From Paracoccus stylophorae (GTDB taxonomy: Bacteria; Pseudomonadota; Alphaproteobacteria; Rhodobacterales; Rhodobacteraceae): a stretch of 64,000 bases of DNA. This document shows, piece by piece, positions 9,804 through 18,271 of this stretch. Below the pieces are notes generated by a model. It had not been told where the DNA came from. It worked only from the letters and a program-made list of their open reading frames with translations, and searched no databases. The number at the start of each line of letters is the position of its first letter. Position 1 is the first letter of the stretch. The position numbers and the translations under genes were made by a program. The DNA lies in NCBI RefSeq assembly GCF_028553765.1, contig NZ_CP067134.1, positions 911,001-975,000 of the forward strand. The letters run 5' to 3'.

Positions 9804-10721
9804 ATGACCGAGATCCATGCATATGAAGGCGCCCCCGAGGCCGAGTTCCGCGACTATGTCGCGCTGCTGAAGCCGCGGGTGATGTCGCTGGTGGTGTTCA
9901 CGGCGTTCGTGGGCCTGCTGGTCGCGCCGGTCCCGGTGCATCCGTTCATCGCCGTCTGCTCGGTCCTGTTCATCGCGCTTGGCGGCGGGGCGTCGGGCGC
10001 GCTGAACATGTGGTACGATGCCGATATCGACGCGGTGATGAAGCGCACGCAATCGCGCCCGATTCCCGCCGGCCGGGTCGAGCCGGGCGAGGCCCTGGCC
10101 ATCGGGATCGCGCTGTCGATCATTGCGGTGACGATGCTGGGACTTGCGGCGAACTGGTTCGCGGCGGCGTTTCTGGCCTTCACGATCTTCTTCTATGCCG
10201 TGGTCTACACGATCTGGCTGAAACGCTGGACGCCGCAGAACATCGTCATCGGCGGCGCGGCGGGTGCCTTTCCCCCGATGATCGGATGGGCCTGCGCCAC
10301 CGGCGGCGTCAGCATCGAATCGCTGTTGATGTTCGCGCTGATCTTCTTCTGGACGCCGCCGCATTTCTGGGCCTTGGCGCTGTTCATGAAAGAGGATTAT
10401 CACAAGGCGGGCGTGCCGATGCTGACGGTGACGCATGGCCGCGCCGTGACCCGCCGCCACATCTTTGCCTATACGCTGGTCCTTGCCCCGTTCGCGATCT
10501 GGCTGGGGCTGACGCCGGTTGGCGGGCCGATCTATCTGGCGACCGCGGTGGTCCTGAACGCGCTGTTCATCGCCGGCGGCTGGCGCATCATGCGCCGCGA
10601 CGAGGGTCGCGCGGTGGCCGACGGATACAAGGTCGAAAAGCAGGTCTTCCGGCTGTCGCTGTATTACCTGTTCCTGCATTTCCTGGCCCTGCTGGTCCAG
10701 CACTGGGCGGGGGCGTGGTGA
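9804..10721 (+). CDS. ctaB: Protoheme IX farnesyltransferase (heme O synthase)
   Basis: Membrane prenyltransferase (305 residues) that adds the farnesyl tail to heme b, giving heme O for the aa3 oxidase. The polyprenyl-binding motif [19 protein letters not shown] is present at about residue 70, and several hydrophobic helices follow. It lies 24 bases after ctaC, and its TGA shares one base with the ATG of the next gene, so it belongs to the same operon. Confidence 0.96.
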   Translation: MTEIHAYEGAPEAEFRDYVALLKPRVMSLVVFTAFVGLLVAPVPVHPFIAVCSVLFIALGGGASGALNMWYDADIDAVMKRTQSRPIPAGRVEPGEALAIGIALSIIAVTMLGLAANWFAAAFLAFTIFFYAVVYTIWLKRWTPQNIVIGGAAGAFPPMIGWACATGGVSIESLLMFALIFFWTPPHFWALALFMKEDYHKAGVPMLTVTHGRAVTRRHIFAYTLVLAPFAIWLGLTPVGGPIYLATAVVLNALFIAGGWRIMRRDEGRAVADGYKVEKQVFRLSLYYLFLHFLALLVQHWAGAW

Positions 10722-10942
10722 TGGCGATGCAATCCGAACACGATCTTCACCGCCGCCGCCGATCCCGCAATGTCGGGCTGGGACTGGTTCTGGCCGCCTT
10801 CGTGGCGCTGGTCTTCGGGCTGACCATCGTCAAGGTCCGTCAGGGCGACATGCTTGAGGCGTATGACCATCAGCCGCGCGTGTCGGTCCTGCCCTCGCCC
10901 GCAGAACCCGCCACCCCAACCGTGCAGGAGGGTCAGCAGTGA
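10721..10942 (+). CDS. Small membrane protein of the cta operon (CoxF-like)
   Basis: A 73-residue protein with a basic N-terminus (HRRRRSRN), one membrane helix ([17 protein letters not shown]) and a short periplasmic tail rich in Pro and Glu. It overlaps ctaB by one base and ctaG by four, so it is almost certainly translated with them. Small one-helix proteins at this spot are usually called cytochrome oxidase assembly or CoxF-like proteins; the molecular role is not established. Too short and variable for a firm family call. Confidence 0.75.
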   Translation: MAMQSEHDLHRRRRSRNVGLGLVLAAFVALVFGLTIVKVRQGDMLEAYDHQPRVSVLPSPAEPATPTVQEGQQ

Positions 10943-11502
10943 GCAGGAATTCCAGAACCGTCCTTGGCCTTGTCGGCGTGGTGGTGACCATGGCCGCGCT
11001 GGCATGGGTCGCGGTGCCGTTCTACAGCTGGTTCTGCCGGGTGACGGGCTTTGCCGGCACCACGCAGATTTCCTCTGCCGCGCCCGATACGGTGCTGGAC
11101 GAGGTCGTGCGGGTGCGTTTCGACGCCAATGTCGACAAGAACCTGGATTGGACCTTCCGGCCGATGCAGACCAAGATGGAGGTGCGGATCGGCGAGGATG
11201 CGATGGCCTTTTACGAGGCGGTCAACAACTCGGACGAGACGATCACCGGCACCGCCAGCTATAACGTCGCGCCCGAGGTGGTGGGATATTATTTCGACAA
11301 GATCCAGTGCTTCTGCTTTACCGAACAGACGCTGGAACCCGGCGAGCGTGTCGAGATGCCGGTAAATTTCTATGTCGATCCCGAGCTGGTCGATGATCGC
11401 GACGCGAACTGGGTCCGGGATATCACCTTGTCCTACACGTTCCACCGGACCGAGCCGAAGCAGGCGGCGCTTGACGTCGCCCCGGCCAAAAACGTCAACT
11501 GA
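10939..11502 (+). CDS. ctaG: Cytochrome c oxidase assembly protein CtaG/Cox11
   Basis: Cox11-type copper chaperone (187 residues) that delivers copper to CuB of subunit I. There is one N-terminal membrane helix ([20 protein letters not shown]) and then a periplasmic immunoglobulin-like domain with the copper motif [10 protein letters not shown]. The GTG start at 10939 overlaps the upstream stop as GTGA. Length and motif are typical. Confidence 0.95.
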   Translation: MSRNSRTVLGLVGVVVTMAALAWVAVPFYSWFCRVTGFAGTTQISSAAPDTVLDEVVRVRFDANVDKNLDWTFRPMQTKMEVRIGEDAMAFYEAVNNSDETITGTASYNVAPEVVGYYFDKIQCFCFTEQTLEPGERVEMPVNFYVDPELVDDRDANWVRDITLSYTFHRTEPKQAALDVAPAKNVN

Positions 11503-11533
11503 GCTAGCACGAGGAGCCGACGGGGATCTGACC

Positions 11534-12364
11534 ATGGCGCACGCTAAGAACCACGACTATCATATTCTTCCGCCGTCCATCTGGCCCTTCATCGGCGCGA
11601 TTTCGGCGTTCCTGATGCTGTATGGCGCGGTGGGCTGGATGCATTCCGAAGAGGTGCATCTGTTCTGGATCCCGGTGTCCGGCCCGTGGCTGTTCCTGAT
11701 CGGTCTGGTCGGTGTGTTCTACACGATGTACAGCTGGTGGTCCGACGTCATCCGGGAGGGCGAGGCCGGCGATCACACCCCGGTGGTGCGGATCGGGCTG
11801 CAATACGGGTTCATCCTGTTCATCATCTCCGAGGTGATGTTCTTCGTCGCGTGGTTCTGGAACTGGTTCAAGAACGTCCTGTATCCGATGGGCCCGATGA
11901 GCCCGATCAAGGACGGCGTCTGGCCGCCCGAGGGCATCGTGACCTTCGATCCGTGGCATCTGCCGCTGATCAACACGCTGATCCTGCTGCTTTCGGGCGT
12001 CGCCGTCACCTGGGCGCACCACGCATTGGTGCATGAAAACGACCGCAAGACCACGATCAACGGGCTGATCGTCGCCGTGTTCCTGGGGGTCTGCTTTACC
12101 ATCCTTCAGGCGTACGAATACAGCCATGCGGCATTCGGTCTGTCCGACACCGCCTATGCCAGCGCGTTCTATCTTGCGACCGGGTTCCACGGCTTTCACG
12201 TCATCATCGGCACGATCTTCCTGACCGTCTGCCTGTACCGGATGCTGCGCGGCCAGATGAGTCAGGAACAGCATGTCGGCTTCGAGGCCGCTGCGTGGTA
12301 CTGGCACTTTGTCGACGTGGTCTGGTTGTTCCTGTTCGGCGCCGTCTATATCTGGGGCAGTTGA
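11534..12364 (+). CDS. ctaE: Cytochrome c oxidase subunit III
   Basis: Seven-helix membrane subunit III of the aa3 oxidase (276 residues), starting [19 protein letters not shown], very like the Paracoccus protein. The conserved segments [14 protein letters not shown] and the C-terminal [14 protein letters not shown] are visible. It is the last gene of ctaC-ctaB-orf-ctaG-ctaE and is followed 22 bases later by a perfect terminator hairpin. Subunit I (ctaD) is not in this window. Confidence 0.96.
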   Translation: MAHAKNHDYHILPPSIWPFIGAISAFLMLYGAVGWMHSEEVHLFWIPVSGPWLFLIGLVGVFYTMYSWWSDVIREGEAGDHTPVVRIGLQYGFILFIISEVMFFVAWFWNWFKNVLYPMGPMSPIKDGVWPPEGIVTFDPWHLPLINTLILLLSGVAVTWAHHALVHENDRKTTINGLIVAVFLGVCFTILQAYEYSHAAFGLSDTAYASAFYLATGFHGFHVIIGTIFLTVCLYRMLRGQMSQEQHVGFEAAAWYWHFVDVVWLFLFGAVYIWGS

Positions 12365-12386
12365 CGCCACTGAAGATCGTTTGCAG

Positions 12387-12415
12387 AACGCGCGGGGCAG
12401 GTCCCCGCGCGTTTT
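12387..12415 (+). terminator. Intrinsic terminator of the cta operon
   Basis: A perfect 11-bp stem, AACGCGCGGGG (12387-12397) with CCCCGCGCGTT (12403-12413), has a 5-base loop, and the final T's continue into TTTT (12412-12415). It begins 22 bases after the ctaE stop and ends 15 bases before the next gene. Confidence 0.85.
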
Positions 12416-12429
12416 CGTCAGGAGGAACC

Positions 12430-12834
12430 ATGTTGACAGGCGGATGCCAGTGCGGCGCGGTGCGGTATCGCGTCGATGCCGAACCGATCCGCGTCTATTG
12501 CTGTCACTGCACCGAATGTCGGGCGCAGTCCGCCTCGGCCTTCGGGATCTCGGTCATCGTTCCGGCCATGTCGCTGGCGCTGACGCAGGGTGCGGTGAAG
12601 AACTGGTCGCGGCAGACCGGATCGGGCAAGGTGCTGGATTGCGCCTTCTGCCCCGATTGCGGCACCCGCCTGTGGCATGTGAACGCCCCTGCGGGCGATC
12701 GGATGTCGGTCAAGGGCGGCAGCCTCGATGGCGGCGTCGATCTGTCGGAATCGTGGCATATCTGGACGTCCAGCAAGCTGGCGGGCGTCGTTATTCCCAA
12801 AGGCGCGCGGCAGTTTCCGCGCGATCACCCGTGA
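12430..12834 (+). CDS. GFA family (glutathione-dependent formaldehyde-activating type) protein
   Basis: A 134-residue GFA/CENP-V-fold zinc protein. Zinc-ligand cysteines lie in GGCQCGAVRY, CCHCTECR and FCPDCGTRLW. The family is named after a proposed glutathione-formaldehyde activator, but most members have no proven reaction. AGGAGG sits directly before the ATG. Its stop overlaps the SURF1 start (ATGA), so although it lies beyond the cta terminator it is coupled to an oxidase assembly gene. Confidence 0.85.
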   Translation: MLTGGCQCGAVRYRVDAEPIRVYCCHCTECRAQSASAFGISVIVPAMSLALTQGAVKNWSRQTGSGKVLDCAFCPDCGTRLWHVNAPAGDRMSVKGGSLDGGVDLSESWHIWTSSKLAGVVIPKGARQFPRDHP

Positions 12835-13505
12835 TGAAGCGTTACCTGTTCCCCCTGATCCTCGGCATCGTCGGCTGCGCCATCCTGATCAATCTGGGGC
12901 TGTGGCAGCTGCGCCGGATGGAGTGGAAGGAAACCATGCTGGCCCGGATCGAGGACAGGATCGCGGCGCCGGCGGTGCCGCTGCCAGAGACGGTCGATCC
13001 GTCGATGAAATACATGCCGGTCGAGGTCAGCGGCACCACCACCGGGGACGAGATCGACGTGCTGTCGGGCACCAAGGAACAGGGCGGCGGCTATCAGATC
13101 GTGTCGCGTTTCGTCACCGATGACGGGCGCGCCATCCTGCTGGATCGCGGCTTCGTGCCGCAGCAGGATCGTCACGCCGAACGCGGCCCGACGCGGCTGT
13201 CCGTGCGCGGCAACCTGCACTGGCCCGACGAGAAGGCCGGCTCCACCCCCGCGCCGAATCTGGACGAGAATATCTGGTTTGCCCGCGACGTGCCGGCCAT
13301 GGCCAAACATCTGGACACCGAACCGATCCTTGTCGTCGCCAGCGCCGTCGAGGGCGATGCGCAGGGGGTCCAGCCGATCCCCGTCGCGGTCGAGGGGATT
13401 CCCAACAATCACCTGTCCTACGCGCTGCAATGGTTCATGATCGCGGCGGTCTGGGCAGGGATGACAGTCGGCCTGATCTGGCGTATCAGGCAGCGGAAAT
13501 ACTGA
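12834..13505 (+). CDS. SURF1 family cytochrome oxidase biogenesis protein
   Basis: SURF1 (223 residues) helps insert heme a into oxidase subunit I. It has the family architecture: an N-terminal membrane helix followed by LGLWQLRRMEWKE, a periplasmic domain with ILLDRGFVP, and a C-terminal helix after the motif NNHLSYALQWF. It overlaps the GFA gene by three bases and lies 10 bases before thrC. Placement just after the cta genes supports the role. Confidence 0.93.
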   Translation: MKRYLFPLILGIVGCAILINLGLWQLRRMEWKETMLARIEDRIAAPAVPLPETVDPSMKYMPVEVSGTTTGDEIDVLSGTKEQGGGYQIVSRFVTDDGRAILLDRGFVPQQDRHAERGPTRLSVRGNLHWPDEKAGSTPAPNLDENIWFARDVPAMAKHLDTEPILVVASAVEGDAQGVQPIPVAVEGIPNNHLSYALQWFMIAAVWAGMTVGLIWRIRQRKY

Positions 13506-13515
13506 GGGAACAGGC

Positions 13516-14892
13516 ATGCGTTACGTCTCGACCCGGGGGCAGGCCTCGGTGCTGAACTTCGAACAGGCGATGCTGTCGGGACTGGCGCGCGACGGCGGTC
13601 TTTACCTGCCCGAAATCGTGCCGCCGTTCGACGGTCTGGATGGGCTGGACGGGCTGTCCTATGAACAGGTCGCGTTCCGCGTCATCCGCCCCTTCACCGG
13701 CGACAGCTTCAGCGACGATGAACTGCGCGGCGCCATCGACCGGGCCTATGCACGGATCGAGCACGCGGCCAGGGCGCCGCTGCATCAGCTGGCCCCCGGC
13801 CATCATCTGCTGGAACTGTTCCACGGCCCCACCCTGGCCTTCAAGGATTTCGCGATGCAGCTGATCGCGCAGCTGTTCCGGATCGCGCTGACGCGGTCGG
13901 GCCAGCGCATCACCATCGTCGGCGCGACCTCGGGCGATACCGGCAGCGCCGCGATCGAGGCGTTTCGCGGCATCGACAATGTGGACGTGTTCATCATGTT
14001 CCCCCATGGCCGCGTCAGCGAGGTGCAGCGCCGCCAGATGACCACGCCGGACGCCGAAAACGTCCACGCGCTGGCGCTGGACGGGCATTTCGACGATTGC
14101 CAGGCGCGGCTGAAGGATTTGTTCAACGACCACGATTTCCGCGACCGGGTTGGGCTGGCCGGGGTGAACAGCATCAACTGGGCGCGGGTGGTGGCGCAGA
14201 TCGTCTATTACTTCACCGCGACCGCCAGCCTGGGGATGCGGCCCACCGATTTCTGCGTGCCGACCGGCAATTTCGGCGACATCTTCGCCGGCAGCGTCGC
14301 GCGCGCGATGGGCGTGCCGATCCGCCGGCTGATCGTGGCCACGAACCAGAACGACATCCTGCACCGGGCGCTGACGACCGGCGAATACCGGGTGGGCGAG
14401 GTGCATCCCTCGATCAGCCCGTCGATGGATATTCAGGTCAGCTCGAACTTCGAACGGGCGCTGTATCTGGCCTATGACGGCGATGCGGGCGCGGTCCGGC
14501 AACTGATGGACGAACTGAAACAGGGCGGCTTCACCATCAGCCAGGGCGCGTTGCAGGCGCTGCGCGACCAGTATCTGTCCGGTCATGTCAGCGAGGACGA
14601 GACGCTGGCCATGATCCGGACCGTGCGCGCGGAAACCCGCCAGATCCTGTGTCCGCACAGCGCCGTCGGCGTGGCCGTCGCGCGGCGGCATCTTGACCCC
14701 GGCGTGCCGATGGTGACGCTGGCCACCGCCCATCCCGCCAAGTTTCCCGACGCGGTCGAGCGCGCCGTAGGGGTGCGCCCGGACCTGCCGCCGCACATGG
14801 CGGGGCTGTTCGACCTTCCCGAACGCGTCACACGAATCGATAACGACGTGGACGCGCTGAAATCCCTGATCCTTGAACGGAGAACGTCTTGA
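13516..14892 (+). CDS. thrC: Threonine synthase
   Basis: PLP enzyme (458 residues) that converts O-phospho-homoserine to threonine, the last step of threonine synthesis. The Schiff-base lysine is in HGPTLAFKDFAMQ (about Lys110), with the cofactor-phosphate loop GATSGDTGSAA downstream. It is the longer N-terminally extended type of threonine synthase. It overlaps the following peptidase gene by four bases (TTGA). Confidence 0.96.
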   Translation: MRYVSTRGQASVLNFEQAMLSGLARDGGLYLPEIVPPFDGLDGLDGLSYEQVAFRVIRPFTGDSFSDDELRGAIDRAYARIEHAARAPLHQLAPGHHLLELFHGPTLAFKDFAMQLIAQLFRIALTRSGQRITIVGATSGDTGSAAIEAFRGIDNVDVFIMFPHGRVSEVQRRQMTTPDAENVHALALDGHFDDCQARLKDLFNDHDFRDRVGLAGVNSINWARVVAQIVYYFTATASLGMRPTDFCVPTGNFGDIFAGSVARAMGVPIRRLIVATNQNDILHRALTTGEYRVGEVHPSISPSMDIQVSSNFERALYLAYDGDAGAVRQLMDELKQGGFTISQGALQALRDQYLSGHVSEDETLAMIRTVRAETRQILCPHSAVGVAVARRHLDPGVPMVTLATAHPAKFPDAVERAVGVRPDLPPHMAGLFDLPERVTRIDNDVDALKSLILERRTS

Positions 14893-16163
14893 CCAGCGAC
14901 CCGCATCTGCAACTGACCACCCTTGGCAACGGTCTGCGCATCGCCACCCGCGCCATGCCCGGCCTGCATTCGGCGGCGCTTGGCATCTGGGTGAACGCGG
15001 GCGGCCGGAACGAGCGGGCCGAGCAGAACGGGATCGCGCATTTCCTGGAACACATGGCGTTCAAGGGCACCGCGACCCGCAGCGCGTTGCAGATCGCCGA
15101 GGCGATCGAGGATGTGGGCGGGTTCATCAACGCCTATACCTCGCGCGATGCGACCGCCTATTACGTGCGGGTGCTGGAACAGGACGTCGATCTGGCCTTC
15201 GACGTGATTTCCGACATCGTGCTGAACCCGGTCTTCGACGAACGCGAGATCGAGGTCGAGCGCGGCGTCATCCTGCAAGAGATCGGGCAGGCGCTGGACA
15301 CGCCCGACGACATCATCTTCGACTGGCTGCAAGAGGCCGCCTATCCCGATCAGGCCATCGGCCGCCCGATCCTGGGACCGGCCGAACGGGTCGCCAGCTT
15401 TGGCCGTGCCGATCTGGCCGGGTTCGTGGCCGAGAATTACGGCCCCGGCCAGATGATCGTCTCGGCCGCGGGATCGGTCGATCACGACCGCATCGTCCGT
15501 CTGGCCGAAACCGCCTTCGGGCATCTGGCCCCGGTGCAGCAGAACCCGCGCGAAGATGCAATCTGGCAGGGTCGCGAATTGCGGCGCGTGAAAAAGCTGG
15601 AACAGGCGCATTTCGCGCTGGCGCTGGAGGGGCCGGGCTATCTGGCGCCCGATTTCTATGCCGCGCAGATCTTTTCGGCGGCACTGGGCGGCGGCATGTC
15701 CTCGCGCCTGTTCCAGAAGATCCGCGAGGAACGGGGCCTGTGCTATACGATCTTCGCGCAGTCGGGGTTTCACGACGATACCGGCATGATGACCGTCTAT
15801 GCCGGAACCGGCGGCGGCGACGTGGCCGAGCTTGCGAATCTGACTATCGACGAGATCCGGCGCGCGGCCGGCGACATGACCGAGGCCGAGATCGCGCGCG
15901 CCAAGGCGCAGCTGCGCGCGGGGCTGCTGATGGGGCTGGAAAGCCCCTCGGCCCAGGCCGAGCGGGTGGCGCGCGTGCTGGCCATCTGGGGCCGGGTGCT
16001 GGACCCGGCCGAGGTGGCCGAACGGATCGCCGATGTCAGCCTGACCGATGTGCGCGAACATGCCGAACGGCTGATCGGGCAGGCGCGTCCCGCGCTGGCG
16101 CTGTATGGGCCGGTGCGGTCGGCACCCTCGCGCGAGGTGCTGGCCGAAAGGCTTGCCGCCTGA
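14889..16163 (+). CDS. M16 family zinc peptidase (processing-peptidase-like)
   Basis: A 424-residue M16B peptidase like the mitochondrial processing peptidase beta subunit. The inverted zinc motif HFLEH (His51, Glu54, His55) is present, followed about 75 residues later by the conserved Glu region EIEVERGVILQEI. No signal peptide is seen, so it is probably cytoplasmic. Its TTG start lies within the thrC stop, with GGAGAACG upstream. Substrate unknown. The arrangement after thrC is common in Rhodobacteraceae as I recall it. Confidence 0.92.
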   Translation: MTSDPHLQLTTLGNGLRIATRAMPGLHSAALGIWVNAGGRNERAEQNGIAHFLEHMAFKGTATRSALQIAEAIEDVGGFINAYTSRDATAYYVRVLEQDVDLAFDVISDIVLNPVFDEREIEVERGVILQEIGQALDTPDDIIFDWLQEAAYPDQAIGRPILGPAERVASFGRADLAGFVAENYGPGQMIVSAAGSVDHDRIVRLAETAFGHLAPVQQNPREDAIWQGRELRRVKKLEQAHFALALEGPGYLAPDFYAAQIFSAALGGGMSSRLFQKIREERGLCYTIFAQSGFHDDTGMMTVYAGTGGGDVAELANLTIDEIRRAAGDMTEAEIARAKAQLRAGLLMGLESPSAQAERVARVLAIWGRVLDPAEVAERIADVSLTDVREHAERLIGQARPALALYGPVRSAPSREVLAERLAA

Positions 16164-16744
16164 TGTTTTCACGGCGGCGCCCCGTCCGGCTGGAGACCGA
16201 GCGGATCGTCCTGCGCCTGCCGGCGCATTCCGATTTCAACGCCTGGACCGCGCTGCGGGTGGAAAGCCGCGATTTCCTGACCCCGTGGGAACCGGTATGG
16301 TCGCCCGACCATTTGTCGCGGAAAAGCTTTACCAACCGGGTCTACTGGGCCGCCCGCGCCAGTCGCGGCGGCACCGCGCTGCCGCTGTTCCTGCTGCGCC
16401 GCGACGGGGTGTTGCTGGGGGCGATCACGCTGGACAATATCCGCCGCGGGCCGGCCCAGTCGGGGACCATCGGCTATTGGATCGGCAAGCCCTTCATTCG
16501 GCAGGGATTCATGCGCGAGGCGATCGGGGCGCTGGTCCATCACGCCTTCAGCACGCTGGACCTCAGCCGGATCGAGGCCGCCTGCCTGCCTGAAAACGCC
16601 GCCTCGCGCGGGGTTCTGGAACGGTCCGGATTCAAGTATGAGGGCGTCGCCCAAAGCTATCTGCAGATCAACGGGCGCTGGCGCAACCACGTGCTTTACG
16701 CCAATCTGCGCAGCGACAGGCGCGGGCGCAGCGAGGCGCGATAG
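16163..16744 (+). CDS. RimJ/RimL-type GNAT N-acetyltransferase
   Basis: A 193-residue GNAT protein of the ribosomal-protein alanine acetyltransferase (RimJ) type. It has the typical opening LETERIVLRLPAHSDF, the acetyl-CoA-binding region IGYWIGKPFIRQGFMREAI and the closing segment SRGVLERSGFKYEG. The ATG shares one base with the stop of the M16 peptidase gene (TGATG). It likely acetylates a protein N-terminus; the target is not deducible from sequence. Confidence 0.88.
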   Translation: MFSRRRPVRLETERIVLRLPAHSDFNAWTALRVESRDFLTPWEPVWSPDHLSRKSFTNRVYWAARASRGGTALPLFLLRRDGVLLGAITLDNIRRGPAQSGTIGYWIGKPFIRQGFMREAIGALVHHAFSTLDLSRIEAACLPENAASRGVLERSGFKYEGVAQSYLQINGRWRNHVLYANLRSDRRGRSEAR

Positions 16745-16789
16745 GCCGATCTGCGTACCGCCCGACGCGGTCGAAGGAAGGGCAACAGG

Positions 16790-18193
16790 ATGGGGTTGGA
16801 ACCCGCGGATCGACGGCTGACGGCGCGCTTGCCCCATGGCGTATTGCGCGAGATGGCGCCCGCCTATGTGGAAGAGCCGCGCGGACGGTTTCACGGTCAG
16901 GCCGGGCTGGTGGCGGCGCCCCGCGATGCCGAAGAGGCCGCAGCGGTGATCCGGGCCTGCGCCGCGGCGCGGGTGGCGGTGGTGCCGCGCGGCGGCGGCA
17001 CCGGTCTGGTCGGCGGTCAGGTGATGTCCCAGGGGCCTGCGCCGCTGATCCTGTCGCTGGAACGGATGACGGCCATCCGCGACATCTTCGCCGACGAAGC
17101 GGTGATGGTGGTCGAGGCGGGCGTCACCCTACAGGCGGCGCGCGAGGCCGCGGCCGGCGTGGATCGGCAGTTTCCGCTGTCGCTGGCGTCGCAGGGCAGC
17201 GCCCAGATCGGCGGGGTGCTGGCGACCAATGCGGGCGGTGTGAACGTGCTGCGGCACGGCAACGCCCGCACCCTGTGTCTGGGGATCGAGGCGGTGCTGC
17301 CCTCGGGCCGGATCATGCACGATCTGAAACGGCTGCGGAAGGACAACACCGGCTATGACCTGCGCGACCTGCTGATCGGGGCCGAGGGCACGTTGGGCGT
17401 CATCACCGCCGCCTCGTTGGTGCTGGCACCGGTTCCGGCGGAAACGGGCGTGGCGATGCTGGTCGTCGAGGACCCGGCGGCGGCGCTGCGTCTGCTGGCC
17501 TTGGCGCAGGGGCGCATGGCGGGCGGCGTCTCGGCGTTCGAACTGATCGCGGGGCAGGGGCTGGACTTTCTGGCGCAGCATTTCCCGCAGATGCGCCAGC
17601 CCTTTGCGCCGATCCCGCCATGGCTGGTGCTGATCGAGATCGGGCTGCCCGCCGGGATGCGGGCCGACGATGCGCTTGAGGCGCTGTTCGTTCAGGCCGC
17701 CGAGGCCGGTCTGGTCAGCGACGGCGTGATCGCGCGGTCGGGTCAGCAGGCGGCCGATCTGTGGGCGCTGCGCGAACATATCCCGTTGGCCAACCGCGCC
17801 GTGGGCGCCATCGCCAGCCACGATATCAGCCTGCCCTTGTCCGAAATCGCGCGGTTCATCACCGAAGCCGAAGCGATGCTGGCCGGCGAAGGCGACATGC
17901 GGGTGAACTGTTTCGGCCATCTGGGCGACGGCAACCTGCATTTCAACCTCTTTCCCGCCCGGGGTCGGCGGCGCGAGGATTACGACGATATCCGCAGCGA
18001 TCTGTCCCGGCGCATCCACCAGATGGTCGTATCGGCCGGCGGGTCCTTTTCCGCCGAACACGGAATCGGCCGTCTGAAGGTGGGCGATCTGGCGCGGTGG
18101 GGCGATCCGGCCCGGCTGGCCGCGATGCGCGCGATCAAGGACGCGCTGGACCCTGCGGGGATCATGAACCCCGGTGCGGTGCTGCCGGCATAG
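16790..18193 (+). CDS. FAD-binding oxidase/dehydrogenase (GlcD / D-2-hydroxyglutarate dehydrogenase type)
   Basis: A 467-residue VAO/PCMH-type flavoprotein. The FAD-binding N-terminal half has PRGGGTGLVGGQV and GGVLATNAGGVNVLRHGN. The C-terminal FAD-oxidase domain has the metal-binding CFGHLGDGNLHFNLF and the closing SAEHGIGRLK. This pattern fits D-2-hydroxyacid (2-hydroxyglutarate or lactate) dehydrogenases that pass electrons to ETF or a quinone. Without glcE/glcF next to it, glycolate oxidase is less likely. The ribosome site is weak (CAGG), so the start is less certain. Confidence 0.88.
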   Translation: MGLEPADRRLTARLPHGVLREMAPAYVEEPRGRFHGQAGLVAAPRDAEEAAAVIRACAAARVAVVPRGGGTGLVGGQVMSQGPAPLILSLERMTAIRDIFADEAVMVVEAGVTLQAAREAAAGVDRQFPLSLASQGSAQIGGVLATNAGGVNVLRHGNARTLCLGIEAVLPSGRIMHDLKRLRKDNTGYDLRDLLIGAEGTLGVITAASLVLAPVPAETGVAMLVVEDPAAALRLLALAQGRMAGGVSAFELIAGQGLDFLAQHFPQMRQPFAPIPPWLVLIEIGLPAGMRADDALEALFVQAAEAGLVSDGVIARSGQQAADLWALREHIPLANRAVGAIASHDISLPLSEIARFITEAEAMLAGEGDMRVNCFGHLGDGNLHFNLFPARGRRREDYDDIRSDLSRRIHQMVVSAGGSFSAEHGIGRLKVGDLARWGDPARLAAMRAIKDALDPAGIMNPGAVLPA

Positions 18194-18271
18194 TCCGTTC
18201 CGGGCTCTGTTTTTTCTTACGGCATCCGTGTTAATCGGGCATGCTGCATTTCGAATTGACGGGAGAAGGCC

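Noticed and set aside
8865..10703. Long minus-strand open frame (about 600 codons) opposite ctaC and ctaB
   Set aside because: It lies antisense to two clearly conserved genes and its translation is low-complexity (His/Arg/Gln/Asp-rich), the usual shadow of GC-rich coding DNA.
14873..16744. Apparent fusion frame across the M16 peptidase and the GNAT gene
   Set aside because: Only the last third (from 16163) resembles a protein family. The first part is the out-of-frame shadow of the M16 peptidase gene.
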